A DNA stretch of 28,916 bases from Apopatocola sp963618015 (GTDB lineage: Bacteria > Bacillota > Clostridia > Oscillospirales > Oscillospiraceae), in NCBI GenBank assembly GCA_963618015.1, contig CAVEQS010000036.1:1-28916 (forward strand). The letters run 5' to 3'. This document shows, in pieces, positions 8,376 through 15,656 of this stretch. Every line of letters starts with the position of its first letter. The stretch's first letter is position 1. A model generated the notes under the pieces. That model ran no database searches. It was given only the letters and a program-made list of their open reading frames with translations, and had not been told where the DNA came from. The position numbers were made by a program, and so were the translations under genes.

Positions 8376-8402
8376 AAAATCCCGCCGGAAAAGCCCGGCG
8401 GG
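8376..8402 (-). terminator. Second terminator between argS and arcA
   Basis: Arms CCCGCCGG and CCGGCGGG with a 6-nt loop are followed on the minus strand by ATTTTTC. With the hairpin at 8490-8519 it insulates arcA from argS. Confidence 0.7.
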
Positions 8403-8489
8403 ATTGGAAAAATTAATGAATAGCAGGGAATATTCCCAAAAACAGCGTGAAAAACCTGGGAATTTGTCAGCAAAAGTCCCGTAAAGCAA

Positions 8490-8519
8490 GAGAAAAGCCG
8501 CCTTTCGGCGGCTTTTCTC
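8490..8519 (-). terminator. argS terminator
   Basis: Thirteen perfect pairs (GAGAAAAGCCGCC with GGCGGCTTTTCTC) around a 4-nt loop, with U-rich arm ends, lie about 110 nt past the argS stop. Between them (8528-8561) is a weaker hairpin around CGCCCGAAGGGCG. No gene is convincing in 8155-8627. Confidence 0.8.
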
Positions 8520-8627
8520 ATTTTTCCGCCGTATACACCGCCCGAAGGGCGATTGTACGGTCATGATTTTATCAGATTGTATATTTTTGGTGCTTCGTGC
8601 GGTTTGTGAAAAATCACAGGCAGGAAA

Positions 8628-10286
8628 TTACATGGTCTCCGGGGCAGACACGCCGATGAGGTAGAGGGCATTTTTGAGCGTGATCATCGTCGCCTTGATG
8701 AGGCCGAGACGCTGGTTGGTGAGCTCGGGATCGTCGGGGTTGTTGACCTTCGTGGAGTTATAATAGCTGTGGAACACCTTGACAAGCGAGATGATATACT
8801 CGGTCATCTTGTTCGGCTTGCGGTTGAGCGCGTCGGCGGCAACTTCCTTCGGGAACTCGCTGATCATCTTGAGGAGCTGCAGTTCCTTCTCGTCGGTCAG
8901 GCGGTCATAGGTGTCGACCGGCTTGAACTCGGGGATCTGGGGATTCTTGAGGATCGAGCACATACGCGAGTAGGCGTACTGCGCGTAGTAGACGGGGTTG
9001 TTGTTGTCCTTGGAGCGGGCAAGCTTGAGATCGAGATCCATGTGCGTCGCAACGTCCTTGGAGACGAAGAACCAGCGCGCAGCGTCCACGCCGATATCCT
9101 CGCACAGCTCGCGGATGGTGATCGCGTTGCCGGTGCGCTTGGACATTTTGACTTCCTTGCCATCCTCGACCATGCGGACCATCTGGATGAGGTCGACCGC
9201 AAGAGTGCCCTCAGGGTAGCCGAGCGCGGTGAGAGCGTTCTGCATACGGGTGACATAGGAGTGGTGGTCAGCGCCCCAGAGGTTGACGAGCAGCGGATAG
9301 CCGCGCTCAATCTTGTAGACATGGTTGGCGATATCGGGCGTCAGATAGGAGAGCGTGCCGTCGCTCTTGCGAAGGACGCGGTCCTTGTCGTCGCCGTAGT
9401 CGGTGCTCTTGAACCAGAGCGCGCCGTCCTTCTCATAGGTGAGACCCATGTCGGCCATGTGCTGCAGGCAGTCGTTGATGCGCTTGGAGTTGTTCTCATA
9501 GAAGAACGTCTCGTGCATCCAGCTCTGCATCGTGACGCGGTAGGCCTTGAGATCGCGGTCGATCTTTTCAAGCTCCTTCTTTTTACCGTAGTCCATGAAG
9601 TGCGCGAGGCGCTCCTTGGGATCGGCGGTGAGCCACTTGTCGCCCTCTTCCTCGGCGAGCTGCGCGGCGATGACCTTGATGTCGTCAGCGTGGTAGCCGC
9701 CCTCGGGCAGGGGGTATTCCTTGCCGAAGTGCTCAAAGTAGCGGGCGGTGAGCGATTCGCCGAGCATGACGATCTGGTTGCCGGCGTCGTTGACATAGAA
9801 CTCGCGCAGCACATCCCAGCCGCTGGCCTCCATCATGCGGGCGATGCAGTCGCCCCAGGCGGCGTTGCGGGCGTGGCCGCAATGCAGATCGCCGGTCGGG
9901 TTGGCGGAAACCCACTCGAGCAGGAGGTGCTTGCCCTTGCCGGAATCGTTCTTGCCGTAATCGTCGCCGGCGGCGAGAACATCGTTGATGACAGCGGTGA
10001 GCGCGCTCGCCTTCAGCTTGAAGTTGATGAAGCCGGGGCGGGCGACGGTGATGGATTCGCACTCGGGCAGAAGCTCCGCGAGCTTGGCAACGAGGGGCTC
10101 GGCGATCTCCATGGGGTTGCGTCGGAGAGTGCGGGAAAGCTTCATGGCGATGCTGGTGGAATAATCGCCCAGCTTGGTATCCTGCGGCGTCTCAACGACG
10201 AGCTGGCCTTCCGTCACATCCAGATCGTAGACCTCTTTTACGGCCTTCTGCGCGGCAGCGTAGATCTTGCTTCCAAAGTCGTTCAT
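8628..10286 (-). CDS. argS: Arginyl-tRNA synthetase
   Basis: The 552-residue protein has the N-terminal ArgRS additional domain, the class I HIGH-type motif HCGH at 135-138 (after SANPTGDL), the KMSKR loop (EVKMSKRTGN) near 368, and the C-terminal anticodon-binding domain ending in a methionine. It charges tRNA-Arg. AAGGAGAG lies nine bases before the ATG. It stands upstream of the arginine operon on the same strand but behind two terminators, so the link is thematic rather than one transcript. The leader is too short for a T-box. Confidence 0.97.
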   Translation of the reverse strand: MNDFGSKIYAAAQKAVKEVYDLDVTEGQLVVETPQDTKLGDYSTSIAMKLSRTLRRNPMEIAEPLVAKLAELLPECESITVARPGFINFKLKASALTAVINDVLAAGDDYGKNDSGKGKHLLLEWVSANPTGDLHCGHARNAAWGDCIARMMEASGWDVLREFYVNDAGNQIVMLGESLTARYFEHFGKEYPLPEGGYHADDIKVIAAQLAEEEGDKWLTADPKERLAHFMDYGKKKELEKIDRDLKAYRVTMQSWMHETFFYENNSKRINDCLQHMADMGLTYEKDGALWFKSTDYGDDKDRVLRKSDGTLSYLTPDIANHVYKIERGYPLLVNLWGADHHSYVTRMQNALTALGYPEGTLAVDLIQMVRMVEDGKEVKMSKRTGNAITIRELCEDIGVDAARWFFVSKDVATHMDLDLKLARSKDNNNPVYYAQYAYSRMCSILKNPQIPEFKPVDTYDRLTDEKELQLLKMISEFPKEVAADALNRKPNKMTEYIISLVKVFHSYYNSTKVNNPDDPELTNQRLGLIKATMITLKNALYLIGVSAPETM

Positions 10287-10349
10287 TCAATTACTCTCCT
10301 TACAACATTTCATCAATACCGTGGAATTGCAATGGACATACGTCCCATT

Positions 10350-10377
10350 ATCATACCATAAAATACCCTTTATGCAA
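10350..10377 (-). promoter_or_regulatory. argS promoter
   Basis: On the minus strand TTGCAT and TATGAT are 16 bp apart, with an extended -10 (TGG before TATGAT). The leader would be about 57 nt. Confidence 0.65.
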
Positions 10378-10418
10378 CCCCTTTCTGCCGAAAATCCTTG
10401 TACGACAGCGCTTTTCGA

Positions 10419-10447
10419 TTGACAGCACAGGCGATTTGTGGTAATTT
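10419..10447 (+). promoter_or_regulatory. tRNA-Ser promoter
   Basis: A perfect -35 TTGACA is followed after 17 bp by TAATTT, 30 bp upstream of the tRNA. It is divergent from the argS promoter. Confidence 0.75.
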
Positions 10448-10477
10448 TTTGGAGCACAAAGCCGTTGCGGCGTCCAT

Positions 10478-10566
10478 GGGGAGTTACCGAAGCGGTCATA
10501 ACGGGGCGGTCTTGAAAACCGTTAGGGTGCAAGCCCACGCGGGTTCGAATCCTGCACTCCCCGCCA
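10478..10566 (+). tRNA. tRNA-Ser(UGA), CCA encoded
   Basis: The cloverleaf can be drawn directly. The acceptor GGGGAGT pairs with ACTCCCC, with discriminator G and encoded CCA (10564-10566). The D arm is CCG...CGG, and the anticodon loop CTTGAAA has anticodon TGA. There is a long class II variable arm (GGGTGCAAGCCC) and the T arm GCGGG-TTCGAAT-CCTGC. The long variable arm and anticodon both indicate serine, reading UCA codons. Confidence 0.95.
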
Positions 10567-10596
10567 CGTCAAAACAACACCATGAGGTCATCGGCC
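10545..10596 (+). repeat. 52-bp direct repeat, copy A (tRNA-Ser 3' end plus flank)
   Basis: This copy runs from the T-loop of the tRNA-Ser gene to 30 bp beyond the CCA. It matches 10802-10853 at 50 of 52 positions without gaps, 257 bp apart. Confidence 0.9.
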
Positions 10597-10634
10597 GCCG
10601 CAGGCGGCGTCCGATCGACCGATGGTGTTGTTTT
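10571..10634 (+). terminator. tRNA-Ser terminator enlarged by an inserted hairpin
   Basis: The outer arms AAAACAACACCAT and ATGGTGTTGTTTT pair over 13 bp and are followed by a T-run. The loop contains a second hairpin, GCCGCC-GCA-GGCGGC (10594-10608). The second copy of this region (10802-10860) lacks the 24-bp segment carrying it. Confidence 0.7.
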
Positions 10635-10640
10635 TCCTTT

Positions 10641-10801
10641 CCAAATCGAACCCGCTGCGCTGGGCTTCGATTTGGTTACACATTGGCAGACGCCCATATC
10701 TGATTGCCCTGTGCTTTTGCATATGGGATTCGGACCCGAGGGCGCTTGGCAAGCCTCCGGGGGAGGCTTGCAACCCGAGGCGGCCTGCGCCGCAGCGCAG
10801 G
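10641..10801. repeat. Palindrome-rich spacer between the two 52-bp repeats
   Basis: Three strong hairpins stand in series. CCAAATCGAA/TTCGATTTGG (10641-10675) has an inner CCC/GGG. GCAAGCCTCC-GGG-GGAGGCTTGC (10749-10771) is perfect. CCTGCGC-CGCA-GCGCAGG (10784-10801) directly abuts copy B. No protein-coding sequence is convincing. The overall look is a REP/MITE-like or tRNA-derived non-coding repeat. Confidence 0.7.
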
Positions 10802-10853
10802 TCGAATCCTGCACTCCACGCCACGTCAAAACAACACTATGAGGTCATCGGCC
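10802..10853 (+). repeat. 52-bp direct repeat, copy B (orphan tRNA-Ser 3' end)
   Basis: It repeats the T-loop-to-flank sequence of the tRNA-Ser gene with two substitutions, one of which breaks the acceptor stem (CTCCACG instead of CTCCCCG). No tRNA 5' half precedes it. It runs into GATGGTGCTTTTT, a simpler terminator-like end. It could be an att-site footprint or a decayed tandem copy. Confidence 0.85.
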
Positions 10854-10860
10854 GATGGTG

Positions 10861-11044
10861 CTTTTTGCTCGTCTATGCGAGTTCGGGCGCTTTATAAATT
10901 ATAAAGAAGAGAATTTCCAAAGAGCCGGCAGCGCGGCAGAGTGAGCTGTTACACTATTGCCATTCTAATGAACGGAGGTTTTCTTATAGCACAGATATGA
11001 CTATGCGCGGCGGAAAGTGCAAGATTTTGCAAAACGGCTTGAAG
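10861..11044. other. Intergenic stretch with no supported gene
   Basis: AT-rich sequence beyond repeat copy B. It contains an isolated ACGGAGG (10974-10980) with no matching long frame behind it, only short frames. I see no RNA gene or clear terminator for the phosphoesterase that ends at 11045. Confidence 0.4.
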
Positions 11045-11608
11045 TTATTGTATACTGCTTTTTTCCTGCGCACCGTGTAATGCCTTGAACTTTCGGTTAT
11101 TTTCAACCAGCTCATCGAATGTGACCGGGCGATAGCCGTTCACGTCCACCCCGGCATTCAGCACATTCTCCCGGCAGCAAAGCAGTGGCCAGAAGTCCGC
11201 TTTGGTATCCGCATGGATATGGCCGTGGATCATGTACGACCGCATGGCGTGCTTCCATGTCAGCATCGGATAGTGACAGAGCGTTAAGGAGTGTGCTCCG
11301 TCCGAGGTTTCCAGAAAGCTGTCCACGCTGAGAAAGTACCGGCTCAGATCGACCTTGTTCATCCATGTGCCGTCGTGGTTGCCGGCGATCAGCCGCTTCC
11401 TGCCCTTGAGCCGCTTCAGAATGCTCTCCGGGTCAGGGCAGCGGAAGAACATGTCGCCCACAATATATACGGTATCATTTCCGCGCACCCGCTCATTCCA
11501 TGCGGCGATCATGGACTCGTTCATGGCCGCCACATCGGGAAACGGCCGCTCACACATCTTAATAATATTGGCATGGTTGAAATGTGTATCTGCGGTGAAA
11601 TAGATCAT
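11045..11608 (-). CDS. Calcineurin-like metallophosphoesterase
   Basis: The 187-residue protein has the complete small-phosphoesterase metal site: DTHFNHANI at 7-15 (D-x-H), GDMFF near 51, GNHD near 76-79, CHYP near 111-114, and GHIH near 129-132. Proteins of this size and pattern are often called phosphohydrolases of phage or chromosomal origin; the substrate is unknown. AAGGAGG lies before the ATG. The ATG overlaps the stop of a 72-codon ORF (ATGA). It has no obvious functional link with the tRNA or the mgtC-like neighbour. Confidence 0.88.
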   Translation of the reverse strand: MIYFTADTHFNHANIIKMCERPFPDVAAMNESMIAAWNERVRGNDTVYIVGDMFFRCPDPESILKRLKGRKRLIAGNHDGTWMNKVDLSRYFLSVDSFLETSDGAHSLTLCHYPMLTWKHAMRSYMIHGHIHADTKADFWPLLCCRENVLNAGVDVNGYRPVTFDELVENNRKFKALHGAQEKSSIQ

Positions 11609-11823
11609 TGCCTCTCAACCTCCTTTAACCGACCCGTGAACGCTGCCACGGGCATATTGTGCGTTTTGCCTGTCCGCCTACAAGCTTCATGCACGACCGC
11701 CTGCTTATTTACGCATTTGCCGGTCCGGATGTCAAGAACATAAGAAACCGTGCAAAAGAATCCCTGCCGGCCGGCCGCGAAACCGGCCCACTTTGGCAAA
11801 GATGCTTTACAATTCTCTGCCAT
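11605..11823 (-). CDS. Possible small protein coupled to the phosphoesterase
   Basis: A 72-residue frame ends with a TGA overlapping the phosphoesterase ATG. The product is basic with three cysteines and I recognise no family. There is no clear ribosome binding site at its ATG, and its 5' end approaches the mgtC-like promoter on the other strand. It may be a real short coupled gene, a remnant of a larger gene, or chance. The overlap is the only positive evidence. Confidence 0.35.
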   Translation of the reverse strand: MAENCKASLPKWAGFAAGRQGFFCTVSYVLDIRTGKCVNKQAVVHEACRRTGKTHNMPVAAFTGRLKEVERQ

Positions 11824-11858
11824 CCAAAAATCTGTGTAAATTTCTTGTAAATTTGTTC

Positions 11859-11887
11859 TTGCGCTTTCGGGATAATTGTACTATAAT
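11859..11887 (+). promoter_or_regulatory. Promoter of the mgtC-like gene
   Basis: TTGCGC and a perfect TATAAT are 17 bp apart, giving a leader of about 57 nt before the ATG at 11951. That is too short for an M-box magnesium riboswitch. Confidence 0.75.
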
Positions 11888-11950
11888 CACGACACAAAAC
11901 CGGTAAGAAGCATCAGGTTTTGTTACTTTTATCCGAAACGGGTGTAGTTT

Positions 11951-12655
11951 ATGACATCTTTCAGCTCGGTTATGGATTATCTGCACGAAGTAAATCTTGT
12001 CTCCATGCTGGTGCGCTTTGCCATCGCGCTCCTCGGCGGCGGCATCATCGGCATGTCCCGCGGCAAGCGGCAGCACGCCGCCGGACTGCGCACGCATCTT
12101 CTCGTGTGCATCGGCTCGGCGTCCGTTATGATAACAGCGCTGTATCTTTCGCAGAATCTCGGCGTGCCGGGAGATGTGGGACGCCTGCCGGCGCAGGTCG
12201 TGAGCGGTATCGGCTTTCTCGGCGCGGGCAGCATTCTTGTGACCGGCAAGCGCCACGTCACCGGCCTCACGACCGCCGCGGGGCTCTGGGCCTCGGCGTG
12301 CATGGGTCTCGCCGCAGGCGCGGGCTTCTACGAAGGCGCGCTCATGATGTGCGTGCTCATCTACATCGTGCTCGTCTCTCTCAACAAGCTGGATTCGACC
12401 CACGTGAAGGCGTCCCGCGTGATGAATGTGTATGTAGAGCTCAAGAGCGGCGTGCCGCTCAGCGCGCTGCTGCGCGCGGTCAAAAGTCTGGGCATCCAGG
12501 TAAACGATATCCAGGACATCGGCTCGCGCACCGCGGAAACGCACGGGTACATCCTGGAATTGGAGATCATGCGGCCGGAGCTCGGCCATGCGGAAGCGGC
12601 AGAACTCGTAGCAAAGGTCGAGCAGGTGGAGTTCTGCGAGGAAATGAAGGCGTAA
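11951..12655 (+). CDS. MgtC/SapB-family membrane protein
   Basis: The 234-residue protein has the MgtC core: a membrane segment with FAIALLGGGIIGMSRGKR near 23-40, LRTHLLVCIGSASVMI near 46-61, GIGFLGAGSIL near 86-96, and TGLTTAAGLWASACMGLAAG near 103-122. A soluble ACT-like domain occupies about 155-230. Members sit in the inner membrane and are linked to magnesium limitation, acid resistance or ATP synthase control, but transport itself is doubtful for the family. It is monocistronic, with its own promoter and a strong terminator. The ribosome site is weak (GGGTG), which may mean low expression. Confidence 0.88.
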   Translation: MTSFSSVMDYLHEVNLVSMLVRFAIALLGGGIIGMSRGKRQHAAGLRTHLLVCIGSASVMITALYLSQNLGVPGDVGRLPAQVVSGIGFLGAGSILVTGKRHVTGLTTAAGLWASACMGLAAGAGFYEGALMMCVLIYIVLVSLNKLDSTHVKASRVMNVYVELKSGVPLSALLRAVKSLGIQVNDIQDIGSRTAETHGYILELEIMRPELGHAEAAELVAKVEQVEFCEEMKA

Positions 12656-12673
12656 AAATTCTAACCGAAAAAG

Positions 12674-12711
12674 AGCCCGGCGGCGTTCCAAAAACGGAAT
12701 GCCGCCGGGCT
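12674..12711. terminator. Bidirectional terminator between mgtC-like gene and lysR-type gene
   Basis: Arms AGCCCGGCGGCGTTCC and GGAATGCCGCCGGGCT pair over 16 bp with one mismatch. TCTTTTC follows on the plus strand and CTTTTT on the minus strand, so it serves both convergent genes. It also marks the left edge of the lower-GC block. Confidence 0.85.
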
Positions 12712-12793
12712 GTCTTTTCAGGTTTTAAACCAAATTGTTTAGCTAAATCAGCTTGACATATTCTGCACAAGCAAAATGATCGAGTCGCTCAAC

Positions 12794-13729
12794 TCAGTAA
12801 GAATATACTTGTTTCGCCGTTTCAACAAATTCCATCGCAAGTTTTGAGGGGTACAGCCCCTTGCGCCAAGCAGCGATAAAAGGCATCATATATGGGTTTT
12901 GGCGCCCGACGCTCAAAATTACAGGGCTATTTTCCTGCGGAAATGAGATGTTGAATGAGAAATAGGCCGGTGCAAGATAAAGGCCGATTCCCGCTCCAGC
13001 AAGATGAATAGCGGTAAGCTGATTTTGTATCTGCATAGCTATTGTCGGAGTAAACTCATAATCGCCGAAAATACGGTTAGAAATCTCATAGGTGCGCTGA
13101 GAAGGATAATTGACAATAAAGCGCTCATCACGGCACAAATTAAAATCAAGCCACGGATAGGAAAAACCATCTCTCTTGACGGCATGTTGTATTAGATGGA
13201 ATTCAGGCGGGACATAAAGCACAATAGGGTCTGAAATTATTTCTTGACATTCTATGGTTGGGTCGTCGGAAACATAGCTATAGAAAGCGAGATTCAATTC
13301 TCCCTGACATAGCTTTCTGTGTAACTCTCCCGGATCGCTTTCCTCAATTACAATCTCCACATTGGGATGCTTTTTGCGATATTGCTGCAAAACAGGTGGG
13401 AGAAACGTTGTTCCACGCACCGGTGGAATTCCAATCCGAAGCCGGCCGCACTCCCCTTTTATAATATCATCTATTTCATCCTGCAACTCATCACGAATCC
13501 GCAAAATCTCGCCGCCGCTCCGTAAAATGCACTCCCCTGCATAGCTGGGGAGTATTTTTTTCCCTACTCTGTTGAACAACGGGGTACCAAGCCGGCTTTC
13601 CAACTTGCTAAGGTAAATACTTAGTGCTGGTTGCGTGATGTGCAGTTGCTGCGCTGCTTGTGTAACGCTCCCAAGCTGCGCAACGACCGAGACATATTCT
13701 ACATCGCGAAAGCTAAGCCATATACTCAT
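12794..13729 (-). CDS. LysR-family regulator of the hydrolase/lyase operon
   Basis: The 311-residue protein has an N-terminal winged HTH at about 5-62 (FRDVEYVSVVAQLGSVTQAA, LHITQPALSIYLSKLESRLG, PLFNR) and a periplasmic-binding-like effector domain from about 93 (GRLRIGIPPVRGTTFLP) to 300, the normal layout and length. It diverges from the CocE-type gene across 149 bp, the usual arrangement for a LysR protein controlling the neighbouring operon in response to a pathway metabolite. The C-terminal domain does not reveal the ligand; a substrate or intermediate such as a branched dicarboxylate is a guess. Confidence 0.93.
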   Translation of the reverse strand: MSIWLSFRDVEYVSVVAQLGSVTQAAQQLHITQPALSIYLSKLESRLGTPLFNRVGKKILPSYAGECILRSGGEILRIRDELQDEIDDIIKGECGRLRIGIPPVRGTTFLPPVLQQYRKKHPNVEIVIEESDPGELHRKLCQGELNLAFYSYVSDDPTIECQEIISDPIVLYVPPEFHLIQHAVKRDGFSYPWLDFNLCRDERFIVNYPSQRTYEISNRIFGDYEFTPTIAMQIQNQLTAIHLAGAGIGLYLAPAYFSFNISFPQENSPVILSVGRQNPYMMPFIAAWRKGLYPSKLAMEFVETAKQVYSY

Positions 13730-13778
13730 TTCCGATCATCCATAAGTAAAAATAATAATTTTAATAATAATCATATAT

Positions 13779-13807
13779 TTGATATTATAGACAAGATACA
13801 CTATTAT
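13779..13807 (+). promoter_or_regulatory. Promoter of the cocE-type operon
   Basis: TTGATA and TATTAT are 17 bp apart in a very AT-rich divergent region, with a predicted start near 13814. The likely lysR promoter runs back-to-back on the minus strand (TTGACT 13821-13816, TATCTT 13798-13793, 17-bp spacing), so the two overlap. Confidence 0.65.
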
Positions 13808-13817
13808 ATTTACAAAG

Positions 13818-13839
13818 TCAAGTGCGCACTTGATCAAGT
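13818..13839. promoter_or_regulatory. Overlapping palindromes in the divergent promoter; candidate operator
   Basis: TCAAGTGCGCACTTGA is a perfect 16-bp palindrome (13818-13833). It overlaps a second, ACTTGATCAAGT (13828-13839). The site covers the lysR -35 box and the first transcribed bases of the cocE-type operon. Regulator binding here could control both directions; which protein binds is inferred. Confidence 0.55.
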
Positions 13840-13878
13840 TGCAACATTATTCATACTAAAAATATGAGGAGGAGCGAA

Positions 13879-15618
13879 ATGGTCGTAGATACCTATATGA
13901 TCCCAATGCGGGACGGGGTCCGACTTGCAACTACTGTTCTTAAGCCAGAAAAAGAGGGGCGTTTTCCGACTGTTCTGATCCGTCATCCTTATTTTTCCCC
14001 TTTTAAAGAAGAAGTTACCGCTGAAAACTTTTGGAAGCTCCACGAAATGCTGACACCTATGCTCAGCCGAGAGATCAACGATTTTCTTGAGAACGGCTAT
14101 TGTGTTATTGTTCAGCATTGTCGAGGCACTGGCAATAGTGAGGGTCAGCATATACACTCAAAGTATGAGTGCAACGACGGGACGGATACGATGGACTGGA
14201 TCCGTCATCAGGATTTCTACAATAAGGAAATTTTCCGTATTGGAGGGAGCTATCTTGGCCTGACGACCCTGATCGATGCTAAAAACCATCAAGATGATGT
14301 CAAAGGCCTAATTGCCATTGAGCCGGTCATGTGGTTTGATCTTTCTCAGGTCAATGGCGTCTTCAACACCGGTTGGCGCGGGGCGTGGACCCCAATGATG
14401 GAGCTCCGTGCCGGGCGCACCAATGTAAACACTGATGTAAACCTGTTCCGAACCTTTCCGCAAAAGGACTGGGGAAAGCTGATGCTGGGTCATGATGATT
14501 ATATCCACGACATCAATAACGCCCATCCATTCCATGATGATCCGTTTTGGCGCAGCCCGGAAGCTCCCGGATATGAAATCTATGAATCACTGGAAACTCT
14601 GCGTACACCACTTCTGCTGATCAGCGGATGGATGGATTTGCTGCTTCAGCCAAACCTCTTCGCTTGGAATCACATGATCCCAAAGGAAACCCGAGAGAAA
14701 AGTGCAATGGTTATTTTGCCTTACGGGCACCCTTCCTTCGTACCGCAGGAGGGATGGGCAGGTTTTGAAATGGATGGCTCTGAACAGTACAGTTTCTCCG
14801 AGCATTACGCAGTTAACTGGTTTAATCATCTGCGCAACGGCGAGCCTCTGGTACACATTCGTAAAGGTGAAGTCGCCATGTTCCCAGAGGCTGGACAGAA
14901 TCGGTGGTTCTATGAAAAGGAGTATTTTCACGAAGCTGAAGAGCGACTGACTCTTTATTTGAACTCCGACCGTGCGTTAGGCGCAAATGCAAAGGGCGAA
15001 AAGGAAATCACCTATCTCTATAACCCCTACAATCCCGCGATTTTCTACAGCGGCTGTGAGCGTACAATGGGTGTAGCCCGTTCAAAACATGAGCCCTGGA
15101 ATCCCATTATGCAGGAGCAGGATGCCCCCAATTCCCGCCCAGATATCATCAGCTTTACCGGTAAAAAGTTCGATAAGCATTGTTTCATCAAAGGCAATAT
15201 TCGAGTGAATTTGACTGTGAAGTCTGACTGCGAGGACACAAGTTTCTATGTGCGTATTTGCATCGTCAAAGATGGTATCGCATATGGCGTCCGAGATGAC
15301 ATCCGCACGCTTTGTCATGAGTTGGGTGACTATATTCCCGGAGAGAAAGTCGTTCTGAATTTCGAAATGACTTCTCTGCTGTGGGAGATTTTCCCCGGTG
15401 ACGAGTTGCGCGTTGACGTGTCCTCCTCCTGCTTCCCGACTTTTGCCCCGCATACTAATGTAAAGGCGAAGATACAGGCGGAAGTCGAAAAGCCCGTGTA
15501 TGCGCACAACACCATCGTCTGCGGTGAGTCCTTGTTGACGATTCCCGTGTGCGATAACATGGATAATTTCGATTCCATCTATGTCTATAAGAAAAACCAT
15601 CCAAAAAGTGAATCCTGA
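13879..15618 (+). CDS. CocE/NonD-family serine hydrolase
   Basis: The 579-residue protein starts at ATG 13879, because the AGGAGG at 13867-13872 would lie inside the coding sequence if the in-frame ATG at 13864 were used. The alpha/beta-hydrolase part (about 1-300) has the nucleophile Ser124 in IGGSYLGL, the acid Asp253 in SGWMDLLLQPN and His284 in PYGHPS. The remainder fits the C-terminal jelly-roll domain of X-Pro dipeptidyl-peptidase/CocE proteins. There is no signal peptide, so it is cytosolic. Relatives cleave esters or amides (cocaine esterase, amino acid ester hydrolase, glutaryl-7-ACA acylase). In this operon it probably frees an acid or amino acid from a conjugate. An oddity is QHCRGTGNSEG at 79-89, where relatives usually have QD.RG. 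Confidence 0.9.
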   Translation: MVVDTYMIPMRDGVRLATTVLKPEKEGRFPTVLIRHPYFSPFKEEVTAENFWKLHEMLTPMLSREINDFLENGYCVIVQHCRGTGNSEGQHIHSKYECNDGTDTMDWIRHQDFYNKEIFRIGGSYLGLTTLIDAKNHQDDVKGLIAIEPVMWFDLSQVNGVFNTGWRGAWTPMMELRAGRTNVNTDVNLFRTFPQKDWGKLMLGHDDYIHDINNAHPFHDDPFWRSPEAPGYEIYESLETLRTPLLLISGWMDLLLQPNLFAWNHMIPKETREKSAMVILPYGHPSFVPQEGWAGFEMDGSEQYSFSEHYAVNWFNHLRNGEPLVHIRKGEVAMFPEAGQNRWFYEKEYFHEAEERLTLYLNSDRALGANAKGEKEITYLYNPYNPAIFYSGCERTMGVARSKHEPWNPIMQEQDAPNSRPDIISFTGKKFDKHCFIKGNIRVNLTVKSDCEDTSFYVRICIVKDGIAYGVRDDIRTLCHELGDYIPGEKVVLNFEMTSLLWEIFPGDELRVDVSSSCFPTFAPHTNVKAKIQAEVEKPVYAHNTIVCGESLLTIPVCDNMDNFDSIYVYKKNHPKSES

Positions 15619-15656
15619 TTTTATCGTTTCCTGAAATAAAGAGGAGGATATCCATC

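Noticed and set aside
8403..8489. ARG box (ArgR site) around TGAATA / AATATTC
   Set aside because: The half-sites are poorly spaced and lie between the two terminators, far from any arcA promoter element.
8316..8564. Small minus-strand ORF of 82 codons between argS and arcA
   Set aside because: It runs through both terminator hairpins and has no ribosome site.
10287..10349. T-box riboswitch before argS
   Set aside because: The leader from the extended -10 promoter is only about 57 nt, with no specifier loop, T-box sequence or terminator.
8769..10361. Plus-strand open frame opposite argS
   Set aside because: Composition is that of an antisense shadow, with no start signal and no domain pattern, while argS on the other strand is complete.
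10700..10824. A complete second tRNA-Ser gene
   Set aside because: Only the T-loop and 3' acceptor are recognisable. The upstream part gives no anticodon or D arm and the acceptor stem has a mismatch.
10974..11080. Short coding remnant after ACGGAGG
   Set aside because: The frames here are under 35 codons, the spacing to any ATG is poor, and no recognisable protein segment remains.
11888..11950. M-box magnesium riboswitch before the mgtC-like gene
   Set aside because: The leader of about 60 nt is far too short and has no matching structure.
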